Assembly (NCBI RefSeq): GCF_020535245.1
Contig: NZ_CP084910.1
Coordinates: 62,001 to 126,000 of the forward strand
DNA: 64,000 nucleotides
Source of the DNA: Asticcacaulis sp. AND118
Lineage (GTDB): Bacteria; Pseudomonadota; Alphaproteobacteria; Caulobacterales; Caulobacteraceae
Direction: 5' to 3'
Below, in pieces: positions 26,536 through 36,400 of this stretch. How positions within the stretch are numbered: position 1 is the first letter of the stretch; the number at the start of each line of letters is the position of its first letter. The notes beneath the pieces are model-generated. The model was not told the DNA's origin, made no database searches, and worked only from the letters and a program-made list of their open reading frames with translations. The position numbers and the translations under genes are program-made.

Positions 26536-29019
26536 ATGAGCACGGTTACCGCCCTCGTCTGGAATCATCTGGAATCGCGTTTTACGCTGGTCTGGCGTTC
26601 GGTGCCGATGGCGCGCCTGCGCGGGGCGCTGGTGTGCCTGCTGGGCCTGTCCTCGTTGATGGCCTACGCCTCCTATCGGGCGACCGACGCGAGTTGGAAT
26701 ACGGCCAGTGCCGAACCCGTGCACAATTTCCTCGGCGGTTTCGGCGCGACCATCGCCGATGTCGGGCTTCAGTCGCTGGGGCTGGCGGCGTGGCCCATGG
26801 CCGCGCTGATGACCTGGTTCGGCCTGACGCGCCTGATGCAGCTCGATCCCGATGAAGGTCGCCGCACCCTGCGCATCCACAGCCTCTATGGCGCCTTGTT
26901 CGTCCTGATGCTGGCCGCCGCTCTGGCCCCGCTGCATCTGGGCGACGCAAATTCGCCTTCGATCGGCGGCTTCTGGGGCACAGGTACGCATCACCTGCTC
27001 AGGAGCGTGTTCGACTTCATGCGTCTGCCGGGCGGCGACGTCATCGCCAGCGTCATCTTCGGCGCGGCAGCCCTGTGGGCCTTCAATCAGGCCCTGCGAC
27101 TGACGTCCGGAAGCTATGTCCGCGCCGCCGGTTTTGTGCTGGGCGGTTTCAAAGGCGCGCTAACCGCTTCGGGCCTGCCGGAAAAGGTCCATTCGACCGT
27201 CACGCGCGAACCCAAGACCCCGAAAGCCGCCCGCGGCAAGAAGACCCCGCAGCCCTTCCTCGATGAAGGCGACTACACGCCCGACGCCGCGCTGGAGCCG
27301 ACGGTCAACAATCGCGCGCCCGTCACGCCGGCTTACGACGAAGAGGCCCCGCCCTTCGACATCGACGACCTCGATCCCGACTCTGAACTGTCGGCCCCGG
27401 TCCCTCGGCAATCTGCACCCGAACCGAAAATCCGCATGGAGGCCCCGCGCCCGAAGCCGTCTGCGCGCGAACAGGATGAGCGTCAGTCCAGCTTCGAATT
27501 CCTCAAGCCGGGCAATTTCCGCCTGCCGGAACTGTCGATCCTCGCCAAGCCCAAGCCGCGCGCCGCGGGCTATGACGAAGCCGCCCTGCGTCAGAACGCC
27601 CGAATGCTGGAAAGCGTGCTGGCCGAATTCGGCGTCAAGGGCGTCATCGATCAGATCCGTCCCGGCCCCGTCGTCACCCTCTACGAACTGGCCCCCGCCG
27701 CCGGCGTGAAGGGCGCGCGCGTCGTGGCCCTGGCCGACGACATCGCCCGCAACATGTCCGCCCGTTCGTGCCGCGTCTCGATCGTTCAGGGCCGCAACGC
27801 CATCGGCATCGAACTGCCCAACGCCGTGCGCGAAACCGTCTATCTGCGCGACATGCTGGCCTCGGCCGAGTTCGAAAAGTCCGGCCACATCCTGCCCATG
27901 GTGCTGGGTGAAAACATCGGCGGCGAGCCCTATGTCACCGACCTCGCCAAGATGCCCCACCTGCTGATCGCCGGTACGACCGGCTCCGGCAAGTCGGTCG
28001 GCGTCAACGCCATGATCCTGTCGATCCTTTACCGGCTCGATCCGGAACAGTGCAAATTCATCATGATCGACCCAAAGATGCTGGAACTCAGCGTCTATGA
28101 CGGCATCCCGCACCTGATCGCCCCCGTCGTCACCGATCCCAAAAAGGCCGTCGTGGCCCTGAAATGGGTCGTCAAGGAGATGGAGGACCGCTACCGCCGC
28201 ATGTCGAAGATCGGCGTGCGTAACGTCGCCTCTTTCAACGAGCGCGCCAAGGCCACCGCCGCCGAAGGCAAGAACTTCATCCGCAAGGTCCAGACGGGCT
28301 TCGACGAAACCGGCCAGCCGATCTTCGAGATCGAGGAAATGGTGCCGGAGCCCATGCCCTATATCGTCGTCATCATCGACGAGGTCGCCGACCTGATGAT
28401 GGTCGCGGGCAAGGACATCGAAGGCGCCGTTCAGCGTCTGGCCCAGATGGCCCGCGCCGCCGGCATCCACCTGATCATGGCCACCCAGCGCCCGTCGGTC
28501 GACGTTATCACCGGCACTATCAAGGCCAACTTCCCCACCCGCATCTCCTTCCAGGTGACGTCGAAAATCGACTCGCGCACCATCCTCGGCGAACAGGGCG
28601 CGGAACAGCTCCTCGGTCAGGGCGACATGCTCTACATGGCCGGCGGCGGCCGCATCACCCGCCTGCATGGCCCGTTCGTCGCCGACTCCGAAGTCGAAGC
28701 CGTGGCCGAATATCTGCGCTCGCAAGGCGCGCCGAACTACCTCGAAGACATCACCGCCGGCGGCGACGATGACGGCGATGGCGACGGCGGCGGCTTCGGC
28801 GGCGAAGGCGGCGGCTCGGGCGACGACCTCTACGACAAGGCCGTCTACTTCGTCACCATCGACCGCAAGGCCTCCACCTCCTACATCCAGAGGAAATTGC
28901 AGATCGGTTACAACCGCGCGGCCTCGCTGATGGAAAAGATGGAACAGGAAGGCGTCGTCGGCCCCGCCAACCATGTCGGCAAACGCGATATTCTCGTCGG
29001 CCCGCCACCGGGGATTTAG
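26536..29019 (+). CDS. ftsK: DNA translocase FtsK
   Basis: 827 residues. FtsK anchors at the division septum and pumps chromosomal DNA toward dif for XerCD resolution. Four membrane spans occupy about 30-185, then a Pro/acidic linker (about 215-335). The motor domain has Walker A GTTGSGKS at 480-487 and Walker [14 protein letters not shown] Gly/Asp-rich spacer precedes the C-terminal gamma winged helix ([20 protein letters not shown] onward) that reads KOPS. An earlier in-frame start at 26176 overlaps the divergent gene and lacks similarity, so the ATG at 26536 is preferred. Confidence 0.96.
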   Translation: MSTVTALVWNHLESRFTLVWRSVPMARLRGALVCLLGLSSLMAYASYRATDASWNTASAEPVHNFLGGFGATIADVGLQSLGLAAWPMAALMTWFGLTRLMQLDPDEGRRTLRIHSLYGALFVLMLAAALAPLHLGDANSPSIGGFWGTGTHHLLRSVFDFMRLPGGDVIASVIFGAAALWAFNQALRLTSGSYVRAAGFVLGGFKGALTASGLPEKVHSTVTREPKTPKAARGKKTPQPFLDEGDYTPDAALEPTVNNRAPVTPAYDEEAPPFDIDDLDPDSELSAPVPRQSAPEPKIRMEAPRPKPSAREQDERQSSFEFLKPGNFRLPELSILAKPKPRAAGYDEAALRQNARMLESVLAEFGVKGVIDQIRPGPVVTLYELAPAAGVKGARVVALADDIARNMSARSCRVSIVQGRNAIGIELPNAVRETVYLRDMLASAEFEKSGHILPMVLGENIGGEPYVTDLAKMPHLLIAGTTGSGKSVGVNAMILSILYRLDPEQCKFIMIDPKMLELSVYDGIPHLIAPVVTDPKKAVVALKWVVKEMEDRYRRMSKIGVRNVASFNERAKATAAEGKNFIRKVQTGFDETGQPIFEIEEMVPEPMPYIVVIIDEVADLMMVAGKDIEGAVQRLAQMARAAGIHLIMATQRPSVDVITGTIKANFPTRISFQVTSKIDSRTILGEQGAEQLLGQGDMLYMAGGGRITRLHGPFVADSEVEAVAEYLRSQGAPNYLEDITAGGDDDGDGDGGGFGGEGGGSGDDLYDKAVYFVTIDRKASTSYIQRKLQIGYNRAASLMEKMEQEGVVGPANHVGKRDILVGPPPGI

Positions 29020-29046
29020 GTTTCCGTTTTAGGTTTGCTCCGCAGG

Positions 29047-29170
29047 GCAGGGGCCCCGCCCCTGCACCCGTAACGGTAAGTATGTAACCGCCTCCTATAC
29101 CTCCCTGCACATAGTGCGGGGAGAGGGACCGCACGAAACGGCAAAGCCGTTGAGATGTGGGGGTGGGGTG
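29047..29170. repeat. GC hairpin and REP-like intergenic repeat, copy 1
   Basis: A perfect hairpin GCAGGGGC/GCCCCTGC (29047-29054 with 29058-29065) follows ftsK. Bases 29099-29170 then form a REP-like element: a CCTCCC...GGGGAG stem, the core GAGGGACCGCACGA, a second small hairpin ACGGCAAAGCCGT, then GAGATGTGG and GGTGGGGTG. The core recurs at 30453-30522 and, inverted, at 30563-30658. Elements of this build (stem, GGGACCGC, stem, GGTGGGG) are common between genes of alphaproteobacteria. Confidence 0.65.
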
Positions 29171-29275
29171 TCTAACTTTTAATCCAACACCCTCGTTCCA
29201 CCTTCGCTCAAAGGCGCTGCACGCCGGGTGCACGAGGACTGGACAGCGCCTAACCCCACGCGGCATAGTTACAAG

Positions 29276-29647
29276 ATGACCACTGAACCCGCTTTCTTCG
29301 CCTACCCTTTCGACGCCGCCTTTTCCGAGACCGTGCGCATTGGCGACACCCTCTACCTGTCCGGCCACATCGGCGATGACGACGACGGCAACCTCGCTGA
29401 AGGCTTCGATGCCGAAGTAACGCAGATGATGGCCAATGTGAAAGCCTCCCTCGCCCGCTTCGGAGCCGGTTTCGACGCGCTGATTTCCGTGCGGGTCATG
29501 CTCACTGACATGGGCCAGCTTGACCGCTTCAACACCTTGTTCGCGGCTTATTTTGGCGACAAGCCGCTGCCGGTCTGCTCGGCCTTCGGCGTCAGGCAAC
29601 TGGCGCTGGACGCCACGGTCGAGATCGAATGCGTCGCGAAGATTTAA
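29276..29647 (+). CDS. RidA/YjgF-family protein
   Basis: 123 residues from the ATG at 29276. RidA proteins form trimers and hydrolyse reactive enamines/imines such as 2-aminoacrylate. Seen motifs: FSETVRIGDTLYLSGHIGDD, MMANVKASLARFGAGFDALISVRVMLTDM, and the C-terminal VRQLALDATVEIECVA, which keeps the Arg that binds the substrate carboxylate in active members. It is therefore probably a functional deaminase or a subfamily member. It stands alone between two repeat-rich gaps. Confidence 0.88.
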   Translation: MTTEPAFFAYPFDAAFSETVRIGDTLYLSGHIGDDDDGNLAEGFDAEVTQMMANVKASLARFGAGFDALISVRVMLTDMGQLDRFNTLFAAYFGDKPLPVCSAFGVRQLALDATVEIECVAKI

Positions 29648-29777
29648 GCCCTATTCATCCGCGGTTTAATTTACGGCCATCTTGTGCGGTCCTTATGTCA
29701 TTTTGACGCCCTCAACCCGTCATCATAGCCGGTTAGGGTCTTTCTCAAGGCCCCATATCGCCGTATGAGATTACATC

Positions 29778-30443
29778 ATGACCGAGCTTACCAAACGCGC
29801 CCTGCTCACGGGCCTGACCGCCGCCAGCCTCCTCACCGCCGCCCCCGTGCTGGCGCAGGGCCGCAGCACCATTCAGCAATTCGTCACGCCGCCGAAGTTC
29901 AGCGCGCAGGATCAGGCCCGCATCAACCGCGCGGTCGCCTATCTGCAAGCGCTCAGCACCGGTGCGGGCCGTTTCGAGCAGACCGATTTCAAGGGCCGCA
30001 AGACCGCCGGGAACTGGTGGCTGCAGCGCCCCGGCAAGATCCGCTTCGAATACGATGCGCCTTATTCGCTGCTAGTCGTTTCCGACGGTAAGGCGGTCAA
30101 TACCTGGGACCCGCGCCTCAAGGCCTTCAACCAGTACCCGCTCAACGCCACACCGCTGTCGCTGTTCCTGTCGAAGCAGATTCGCCTCGATCAGGGCGTC
30201 ATCGTCACCGAAGTCACCTCGACCACCGATGGCTTCCGTCTCAAGGCGCGCGACCGTCGGCGCGATGTCGAAGGCTCGATCCTGATGACCTTCATCGACC
30301 GCGGCGGCGCTTTGCAACTGGGCGAATGGACCGTGACGGATCAGCAGGGCAAGGGCACGCGGGTCAAGCTCGTGACTTTCGACCGCAATGCCGCCGTGCG
30401 TCCGGACCTGTTCGTCCTGACCAAACCCAAGGGCGCGAATTAG
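29778..30443 (+). CDS. lolA: LolA-like outer-membrane lipoprotein carrier
   Basis: 221 residues. A signal peptide (KRALLTGLTAASLLTAAPVLA/QG) sends it to the periplasm. The mature part shows the LolA pattern: AVAYLQALSTGAGRFEQTDFKGRKTAGNWWLQRPGKIRFEY, SLLVVSDGKAVNTWDPRLKAFNQYPLNATPLSLFL. LolA carries lipoproteins from the LolCDE transporter to the outer membrane; alphaproteobacteria lack a clear LolB. The gene faces pbpC, and the gap is filled by inverted REP-like repeats. A weak TTGACG lies upstream at 29703-29708. Confidence 0.9.
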   Translation: MTELTKRALLTGLTAASLLTAAPVLAQGRSTIQQFVTPPKFSAQDQARINRAVAYLQALSTGAGRFEQTDFKGRKTAGNWWLQRPGKIRFEYDAPYSLLVVSDGKAVNTWDPRLKAFNQYPLNATPLSLFLSKQIRLDQGVIVTEVTSTTDGFRLKARDRRRDVEGSILMTFIDRGGALQLGEWTVTDQQGKGTRVKLVTFDRNAAVRPDLFVLTKPKGAN

Positions 30444-30452
30444 CCCTGAGTC

Positions 30453-30658
30453 ATACCTCCCCACCTTTGGTGGGGAGGGGGACCGCACGAGCCGAAGGCG
30501 AGATGTGGTGGTGGGGTTTCTTACTTACTAAACTTCGGCATGAGTATGAGGATACGTTCGTGAAACCACCCCACCACCATTGGCTTTGCCAATGGTCCCA
30601 CCGCCGGTGAAAGCTATACTTTCGCTGGCGCTATACCCCACCTTTGGCGGGAAGGTAT
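30453..30658. repeat. Inverted pair of REP-like elements (copies 2 and 3)
   Basis: Copy 2 (30453-30522) reads ATACCTCCCCACC, loop TTT, GGTGGGGAGG, then GGGACCGCACGA, GAGATGTGGTGG and TGGGGTTTCTT. Copy 3 (30563-30658) is in the opposite orientation, from AACCACCCCACCACC to CCCCACCTTTGGCGGGAAGGTAT, with a CATTGGCTTTGCCAATG hairpin inside. Together they nearly fill the 228 bases between the convergent lolA and pbpC and could form a long cruciform or a bidirectional transcript end. Confidence 0.7.
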
Positions 30659-30671
30659 GATCACCAACAAC

Positions 30672-32765
30672 TCACGGCCTTGCCTGCGCGATGGCCTTGA
30701 CCCGCACGCGCGAGCGGCTGGTCACGCCCTCGGCATCGACCACGCTGACCTCGTAAAAGCCTTCGGCGTCGGGAAGCCACTCCAACCGACCGTCCGCATC
30801 CGGAACAAGGGGCTGACCATTAACGTACCAACTCAGCGGCCCCTTGCCGCGCGCCGAAGGTTTCAACCCGCGCAGGACCGAAAGCCTGCCCCCCGCCACC
30901 TGCCCTTCGACATAGACGGTCGCCTGATCCGGCGGGAAGAGGATAGACGGCCCACGCACAGCCGGTTTCAACGCCTTCAGCGCTTCCGGCGCCGCGGCGG
31001 GTGTCAGACTTTGCGGCGCTTGCGATGGGGCGTTGATCTGATCGAACACGTCGAACAGCAAGGGCGCAGAAGCTTCGCGCCCTGTCTGATCGATGCGCGA
31101 CGCTCCGTCAGGCCGCCCGGTCCACACCAGCACCGCATACCCGCCGGCCACCCCGACCGCCAGCGCATCGCGGAACCCGTAGGAGGTGCCGGTCTTATAG
31201 GCCGGGCGGCTGGCCGTCTTCATCAGGTGTGCCGGCAAGCGTCCGGCGGGCGGCGGCGTTTCGCGCAAGATGCTGATGACACGCGAGGCCGCATCGGCGG
31301 CCATGAGACGCTGACCGGGTCGGGTGAGATTGGTCTGCGCCTCAGCTTCGGTCCAGGCCAGCGGCTTCATCAGCCCCTTGTCGCCAAGCGCTGCATAGAG
31401 CGAACCCAGATCCTGCAACTCTATGCCCGCCCCACCCAGAGCCAGGGCCAGACCCGCATCGCGCAGGCCGGTCTTGGGACGGATCAGACGCACGCCGGTC
31501 CCTTGCAGTCGCGACTCGAAAGCCCCGGCACCGATGCGATTGAGCACGGCCACGGCGGGGACGTTCAGCGAATGGGTCAAGGCCTCCTTGGCCGATACTT
31601 CGCCGTGGAATGTCTTATCGAAATTCTCCGGCTGATAGTCGCCGAAACGCGTCGGTGCGTCCATCAGGCGCGTATCGGGCGCGATGATACCCTCCTCGAA
31701 CCCGAAGCCGTAGATGAAAGGCTTCAAGGTCGAGCCCGGCGAACGCACGGCCTGCACCATGTCGATCCAGCCCCCGGCGCGGTCCAGCCCCGACGAACCG
31801 ACGCTGGCGCGTACGGCCCGCGATTTCACCTCGATAACAAGGATGGCCGCCGAAGAATTCGGCCCCTGCGCCACTGCCGTTTGCCGCGCCAGGGCTTCCA
31901 GCCGCGCCTGTAGCGATGCATCGAGGGTGGTCACCACCGTCGCCTGAAGTCCCTTGGCCTCCGACGCCAGCCGCCCCGCCGCGTGCCAGCCAAGCGCTGG
32001 GAAGACAAAGCGGTTTACGACCATGGGCTCGGTCTTGGCTTCTTCCGCTTGGGCGGTGTTAATGACGCCCTTGGCGGCCATACGGTCTAGCACGATGTTT
32101 CGCGCACGCAGGGCCCGTTCCGGATGACGGTCCGGGCGGCGCGCCTCAGGCGCTTGCGGCAAGGCGATCAGCAGGGCCTGCTCGTCCAGTGTCAGGCTTT
32201 CGGGCTCGTGCCCGAAATAGGACAGCGACGCCGCGCGCACCCCTTCGAGATTGCCGCCATAAGGGGCCAAAGTCAGATAGAGCGACAGGATTTCGCGCTT
32301 GGAAAACCGCGCCTCCAACTGCCAGGCGCGGAATACCTCTATCAGCTTGGACAGATAGTTGCGCGGCTTGGGTTCCAGCAGGCGCGCCGTCTGCATGGAG
32401 AGGGTCGAGCCGCCTGAGACAATGCTACCCGCGCTGAGATTCGAGCCGAAAGCCCGTGCAATGGCGACCGCATCGACCCCTTGATGCCACCAGAAGCGCT
32501 CGTCCTCGACCTTGAGCAGATGGCGCACGAAGCTCCTGTCGGTGCGGTCAAGATCGGCGCGGATACGCCATGTCCCGCCTTCAACCGGAAGGGCGCGCAG
32601 CCACACCCCGTTATGATCCAGCGCCACGGCCGAAGCCGCTTGGGCGCGCATCAGGTCCGGCGGCAGGACCAGATCAACCACACACACCGCGACCTGCAAA
32701 CTCAGGAACGCGATCAAGGGTTTGATCAGACGGGGGATGAACCGGTCCATCCGGCTCTCACTCAT
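30672..32765 (-). CDS. pbpC: Penicillin-binding protein 1C
   Basis: 697 residues. PBP1C is a class A enzyme of the periplasmic face of the inner membrane. After an N-terminal anchor (about 12-35) comes the GT51 transglycosylase with catalytic Glu87 in EDERFWWHQGVD and GGSTLSMQTARLL. The transpeptidase has STLK at 345-348, SLN 399-401 and KTGTS 524-528. The last 90 residues are the C-terminal beta domain typical of PBP1C. The start overlaps the vapC stop by 4 bases, which is odd: its usual partner, the alpha-2-macroglobulin gene, lies beyond the toxin-antitoxin pair. Confidence 0.95.
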   Translation of the reverse strand: MSESRMDRFIPRLIKPLIAFLSLQVAVCVVDLVLPPDLMRAQAASAVALDHNGVWLRALPVEGGTWRIRADLDRTDRSFVRHLLKVEDERFWWHQGVDAVAIARAFGSNLSAGSIVSGGSTLSMQTARLLEPKPRNYLSKLIEVFRAWQLEARFSKREILSLYLTLAPYGGNLEGVRAASLSYFGHEPESLTLDEQALLIALPQAPEARRPDRHPERALRARNIVLDRMAAKGVINTAQAEEAKTEPMVVNRFVFPALGWHAAGRLASEAKGLQATVVTTLDASLQARLEALARQTAVAQGPNSSAAILVIEVKSRAVRASVGSSGLDRAGGWIDMVQAVRSPGSTLKPFIYGFGFEEGIIAPDTRLMDAPTRFGDYQPENFDKTFHGEVSAKEALTHSLNVPAVAVLNRIGAGAFESRLQGTGVRLIRPKTGLRDAGLALALGGAGIELQDLGSLYAALGDKGLMKPLAWTEAEAQTNLTRPGQRLMAADAASRVISILRETPPPAGRLPAHLMKTASRPAYKTGTSYGFRDALAVGVAGGYAVLVWTGRPDGASRIDQTGREASAPLLFDVFDQINAPSQAPQSLTPAAAPEALKALKPAVRGPSILFPPDQATVYVEGQVAGGRLSVLRGLKPSARGKGPLSWYVNGQPLVPDADGRLEWLPDAEGFYEVSVVDAEGVTSRSRVRVKAIAQARP

Positions 32766-33157
32766 GGCGCCCTCGCCGCAATGCCCTGTGCCGATAGCAG
32801 CGCCACGGCCTTGCGGTCGAAAGACACAAAGGTCTCACCGCCCAACCATGCGCCTTCAAACGCGATTATGCCATCGGCGAAATCGCCACCGGCCCTCAAG
32901 ACGGCCAGACCCGCCTCAACAGCAGGACGACTGACTTCGACATTGGCCGCGGAGATCAGCGCATCGATCGCGGCCGCAATATCTTCAGTGTCGAAGCCAT
33001 AGACCCGGCGCAGGACCCAGACGAATTCGCACAGGCAAGGCAGAGCGACGGCAATAATCTCTGCTTCGGTCAGAAGCCTTGCCGCCTTATCACCCTGAGC
33101 CGGATCATCGCGGACCACGGCCCGCACCAGCACATTGGTATCTATGCTGAGCTTCAT
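32762..33157 (-). CDS. vapC: VapC-type PIN-domain toxin, second copy
   Basis: 131 residues. PIN-domain acidic residues are complete: Asp6 (IDTNVL), Glu44 (CEFVWVL), Asp92 and Asp95 (GGDFADGIIA) and Asp114 (SFDRKA). Sequence and antitoxin differ from the 8.7-kb module, so the two are probably not recent duplicates. It overlaps vapB by 4 bases upstream and pbpC by 4 bases downstream, making a vapB-vapC-pbpC string. Probably an active ribonuclease toxin. Confidence 0.93.
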   Translation of the reverse strand: MKLSIDTNVLVRAVVRDDPAQGDKAARLLTEAEIIAVALPCLCEFVWVLRRVYGFDTEDIAAAIDALISAANVEVSRPAVEAGLAVLRAGGDFADGIIAFEGAWLGGETFVSFDRKAVALLSAQGIAARAP

Positions 33158-33405
33158 TCCTCGTTTGCCCAGCCTTTGGCTGCGGCAGCATCGATCTCCT
33201 CCAGGGTAGCCACCTTGACCGTCCGCCCCGACAGCAGGCCGATGAAATCGCCGATGGACCCCGCAGGACGTGCCGCGCGAATAACGCCCCGGCCATCGGG
33301 CAGAAGATCAAGCTCGATCTGCTCGCCCGGCCTGATGCCCAGATGTTTCAGCACCTCCTTGCGAAAGGTGACCTGTCCCCTTGCGGTTACCGTCAATGTC
33401 GTCAT
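33154..33405 (-). CDS. vapB: AbrB/SpoVT-fold antitoxin (VapB type), second copy
   Basis: 83 residues. The AbrB-like N-terminus (LTVTARGQVTFRKEVLKHLGI, PGEQIELDLLPDGR) is followed by a toxin-binding tail (IGDFIGLLSGRTVKVATLEEIDAAAAKGW). The replacement of the common VTIP by VTFRKEV is characteristic of one antitoxin subgroup. A 28-bp perfect palindrome lies just upstream and is the likely autoregulatory operator. It pairs with the overlapping vapC gene. Confidence 0.92.
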   Translation of the reverse strand: MTTLTVTARGQVTFRKEVLKHLGIRPGEQIELDLLPDGRGVIRAARPAGSIGDFIGLLSGRTVKVATLEEIDAAAAKGWANEE

Positions 33406-33421
33406 TCTGCACCTCGCGTCG

Positions 33422-33449
33422 GATAGTAATGCAAATTTGCATTACTATC
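33422..33449. promoter_or_regulatory. Perfect 28-bp palindromic operator upstream of vapB-vapC-pbpC
   Basis: GATAGTAATGCAAA is followed immediately by its exact complement TTTGCATTACTATC. It lies 16 bases before the vapB ATG and 11 bases past the end of the alpha-2-macroglobulin gene, and it is AT-rich compared with its surroundings. Position and symmetry fit the VapBC binding site; it may therefore also control pbpC. Confidence 0.8.
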
Positions 33450-33460
33450 AACAGATTTGA

Positions 33461-36400
33461 CTATCGCGGTGTGACCGTCAGACGGCCGCCCGCCGTGCGG
33501 GCATAGAGGTCGTGACGATAGAGGTCCTTCACCTCGACACCCGGCAGGTAGTATTCGCCCGGCGTCACCGCCCGCGCCACATAGGCCATGGCAAAGCCGC
33601 TGTTGGCCGAGACGTCCAACGCCGCCACATAGCGATCGTCGCGCGCCTCCTGCACATCGGTATGGCTAAGTTCACCGACGAAGCGGAAGGGTCCGTTTTG
33701 CGCATCGTCACGCGACAGGGTCATCTCGATCTCGAAGCCCGCCGGCAGGGCATCATCGACCACGATCGGGCGCGTTTCGGCGTAATTCGTCCGTCCACTG
33801 ATGACCACCAGCACCTTCTGGCCCTGCAGCACCTGCGACGGATCGATCCGCTGACCCTGCAGGCTGTAATAGGCCTTGTCGACCGTATAGCCCTTGGCCT
33901 CGGCCGGCGGCGGGGCAACCGGCACGCCGGTGACGGTGATGGTCCGCCACACCGCACCCTTGCCCTGATTGGTGAACTTCGCGTCCTTGACCGAAGCGAT
34001 CTGGAAGCGTTGCAGGCTCGACTTGCCATCCAGCGCCGTGACGTTCTCGCCCTTGATGGATAGCGGCCCGGCCTGAGCCAGCATCTGCGACGCGGCCTTC
34101 AGAACCTGCGCCTGTTCCTGCGTGTTCATCTGATCCGGCTCCTTGATATTGCGCTCCAGCAACGGAATCAGGTTCTTGGCGACCTCGGTTTCCCCGGCCT
34201 CATAGGCCAGAGCGATGACCGCCGCCACGTCGCGCAGCGGCGACTGATACCAGTCATAGGTCGCCTTATAGCCCAGGCTTTGCGCCGCCTGACGGAAAGC
34301 CGACCTGGCCCGCGCCTTATCGCCCATCAGGGCCAGAGCCGCCCCGACCTGCGCCTTCGACACCGGCGAACGCTCGGCCTTGAACTGCACGTCGTGATAC
34401 CAGCGCAGGCGCGCCAGATCGCCCGACCCGGCCTTGGCCATCACATAGAGAGCATAGGCCGAAGCGCGCGAACGCATCTCTTCCGACACCGCCTTGGCCG
34501 CCAGAGCGTTCCACCACGGACCCTCATCGATCTTGAGACGATACGAAACCGAGGTGAAACCTTCCGGCTTCGACATGTCGCGCATGGCGTTCATCGCCTT
34601 GTCGATGGCGTCCTGCGGCACATAGATGCCGCGCTTGCGCGCCTCGATCAGGAAGTCGGTGGCGTAGGCCCCGATCCAGCCCTCGGCCTCGCCGTCGCCG
34701 ACGCGCCACAGGCCGAAGGCCCCGTCCGCCGATTGACGATCAAGTAGACGATTCACCGCCCCTTTCAGGATAGTCTGCGCCCGCACCGCATCGTTGCCGC
34801 CGACGTAGAGCCACGGATAGGCGGCCGAAACGATCTGCTCGGTGCAGCCATAGGGATAACGATTGAGCGCCGCCGCCAGCGGGCCCGGATCGACGCCGCG
34901 GAACGGCGAGTAAGACACCTGAACCGTCGCCGATCCCGGCTGCAAGCCATTGAGCAAATCAGCGGGCAGGGTGAAGCTGCTGCCGGGCGCTTGCTGGGCG
35001 ATGATCGTGCGCGTCTGCGCCCCCCAGCCCATGCGGGTCTGGATCTGATAGTCCTCGTCGAAGCCATAGTCCTGACCCGACAGGGCCAGATTGATCTTCG
35101 ACACCCCGACCGTAGACGGGGCCTGAATGAGGATACCTTCCTGCACTCGCTGACCCTGACCGATATTGAAGGCCTTCCTGAAGGCGGTGACGATACCATT
35201 GAAGCCCTTGACGATGGACTCGTACAGGCCCGGCTTGCCCTCGACATTGTTCAGTTCCAGCGTGGCGAAGGCCTTATCGCCCGGCGCGAGGAAGCGCGGC
35301 AGGGCCAGTTCGGCCACCACCGGCTGACGCACGGTGAGCTTGTCTTCACCCGAACCCACGGCATCGTCGGTCCAGGCCACGGCCATAATCTTCAATTCGC
35401 CATTGAACTTGCCGACCGGCAGCTTGACGTGCGCCTTGCCGTCGAGCCCCGTATTGACCACGCCGGACCACAGGGCCACGGTCTTGACCGGGGTGGTGGT
35501 CAAGCCGTCACCGCCGATCTGATCGCCGCCGAAGACGTCCGCCGCCGCCCCCAGATTGGGGTCGAGCAACCGCCCGTAATCGTCGCGGTATTCCAGCCCC
35601 AGCGCGCGCTTGCCAAAATAGAAGCCGGCAGGGTCGGGCGTCTTGAACTTGGTCAGGTTAATGATGCCCTGATCGACCACAGCCACCGAAACGCGCGCCG
35701 TCTTGCCCAGACCCGCGCCCTCGACCTTCACCGGCACCTCGACAATCGCCTGCCCTGACTTGGAGAAGTCGGGTTTGAACACCTTGTCCTTAAGGTCAAG
35801 CGTGACCTTGAGCTTACGGTTCTTCGGATCGAGCGGCACATAGATCAGGCCCATGGCCCGACGCGGTTTGGAGGCATCGACCGGATCACGCGGCTGCACC
35901 ACGCTGACCATGACATAGGCTCCGCCGCCCCAGCGCGCATCGGTCTTGAGCTTCACCGTCGTGCCGTTGTCGCCGACGCTGACGGTTTTCAGGTCGATCA
36001 GGCGGTCATTGGCCACGGCGATCTGCGCCTCGCCCTTATACGGCGATTTCAGCGTCAGGGTGAGGGTGTCGCCCTGCGCATAGGTCTGAGACCCTGACGT
36101 CAAGCGCACGAAGTCCGGCGCTTCGGTGCCGTCCGACGACGCGCCCCAGCCCGAAGCAAAGCGGATGATGGTCTTGGCACCGGTCGAGGCCTGCGTGATC
36201 TCAAGGCGATAATCGCCCCAGCCCAGACGGTTTTCAAACGTCAGCGGCGCACCGGCCCCGATCTCATGTTCCTTGTCCGAAACCACCACGTCCTTCGAGG
36301 TGCGCCGCCATTGCCAGCGCCCGTCCTGCTGATACCAGTCGTAGTTCCAGTTTTCGGAGATCAGCTTGACCTTGACGCCACGCGCCGTCACCGGCGCGCC

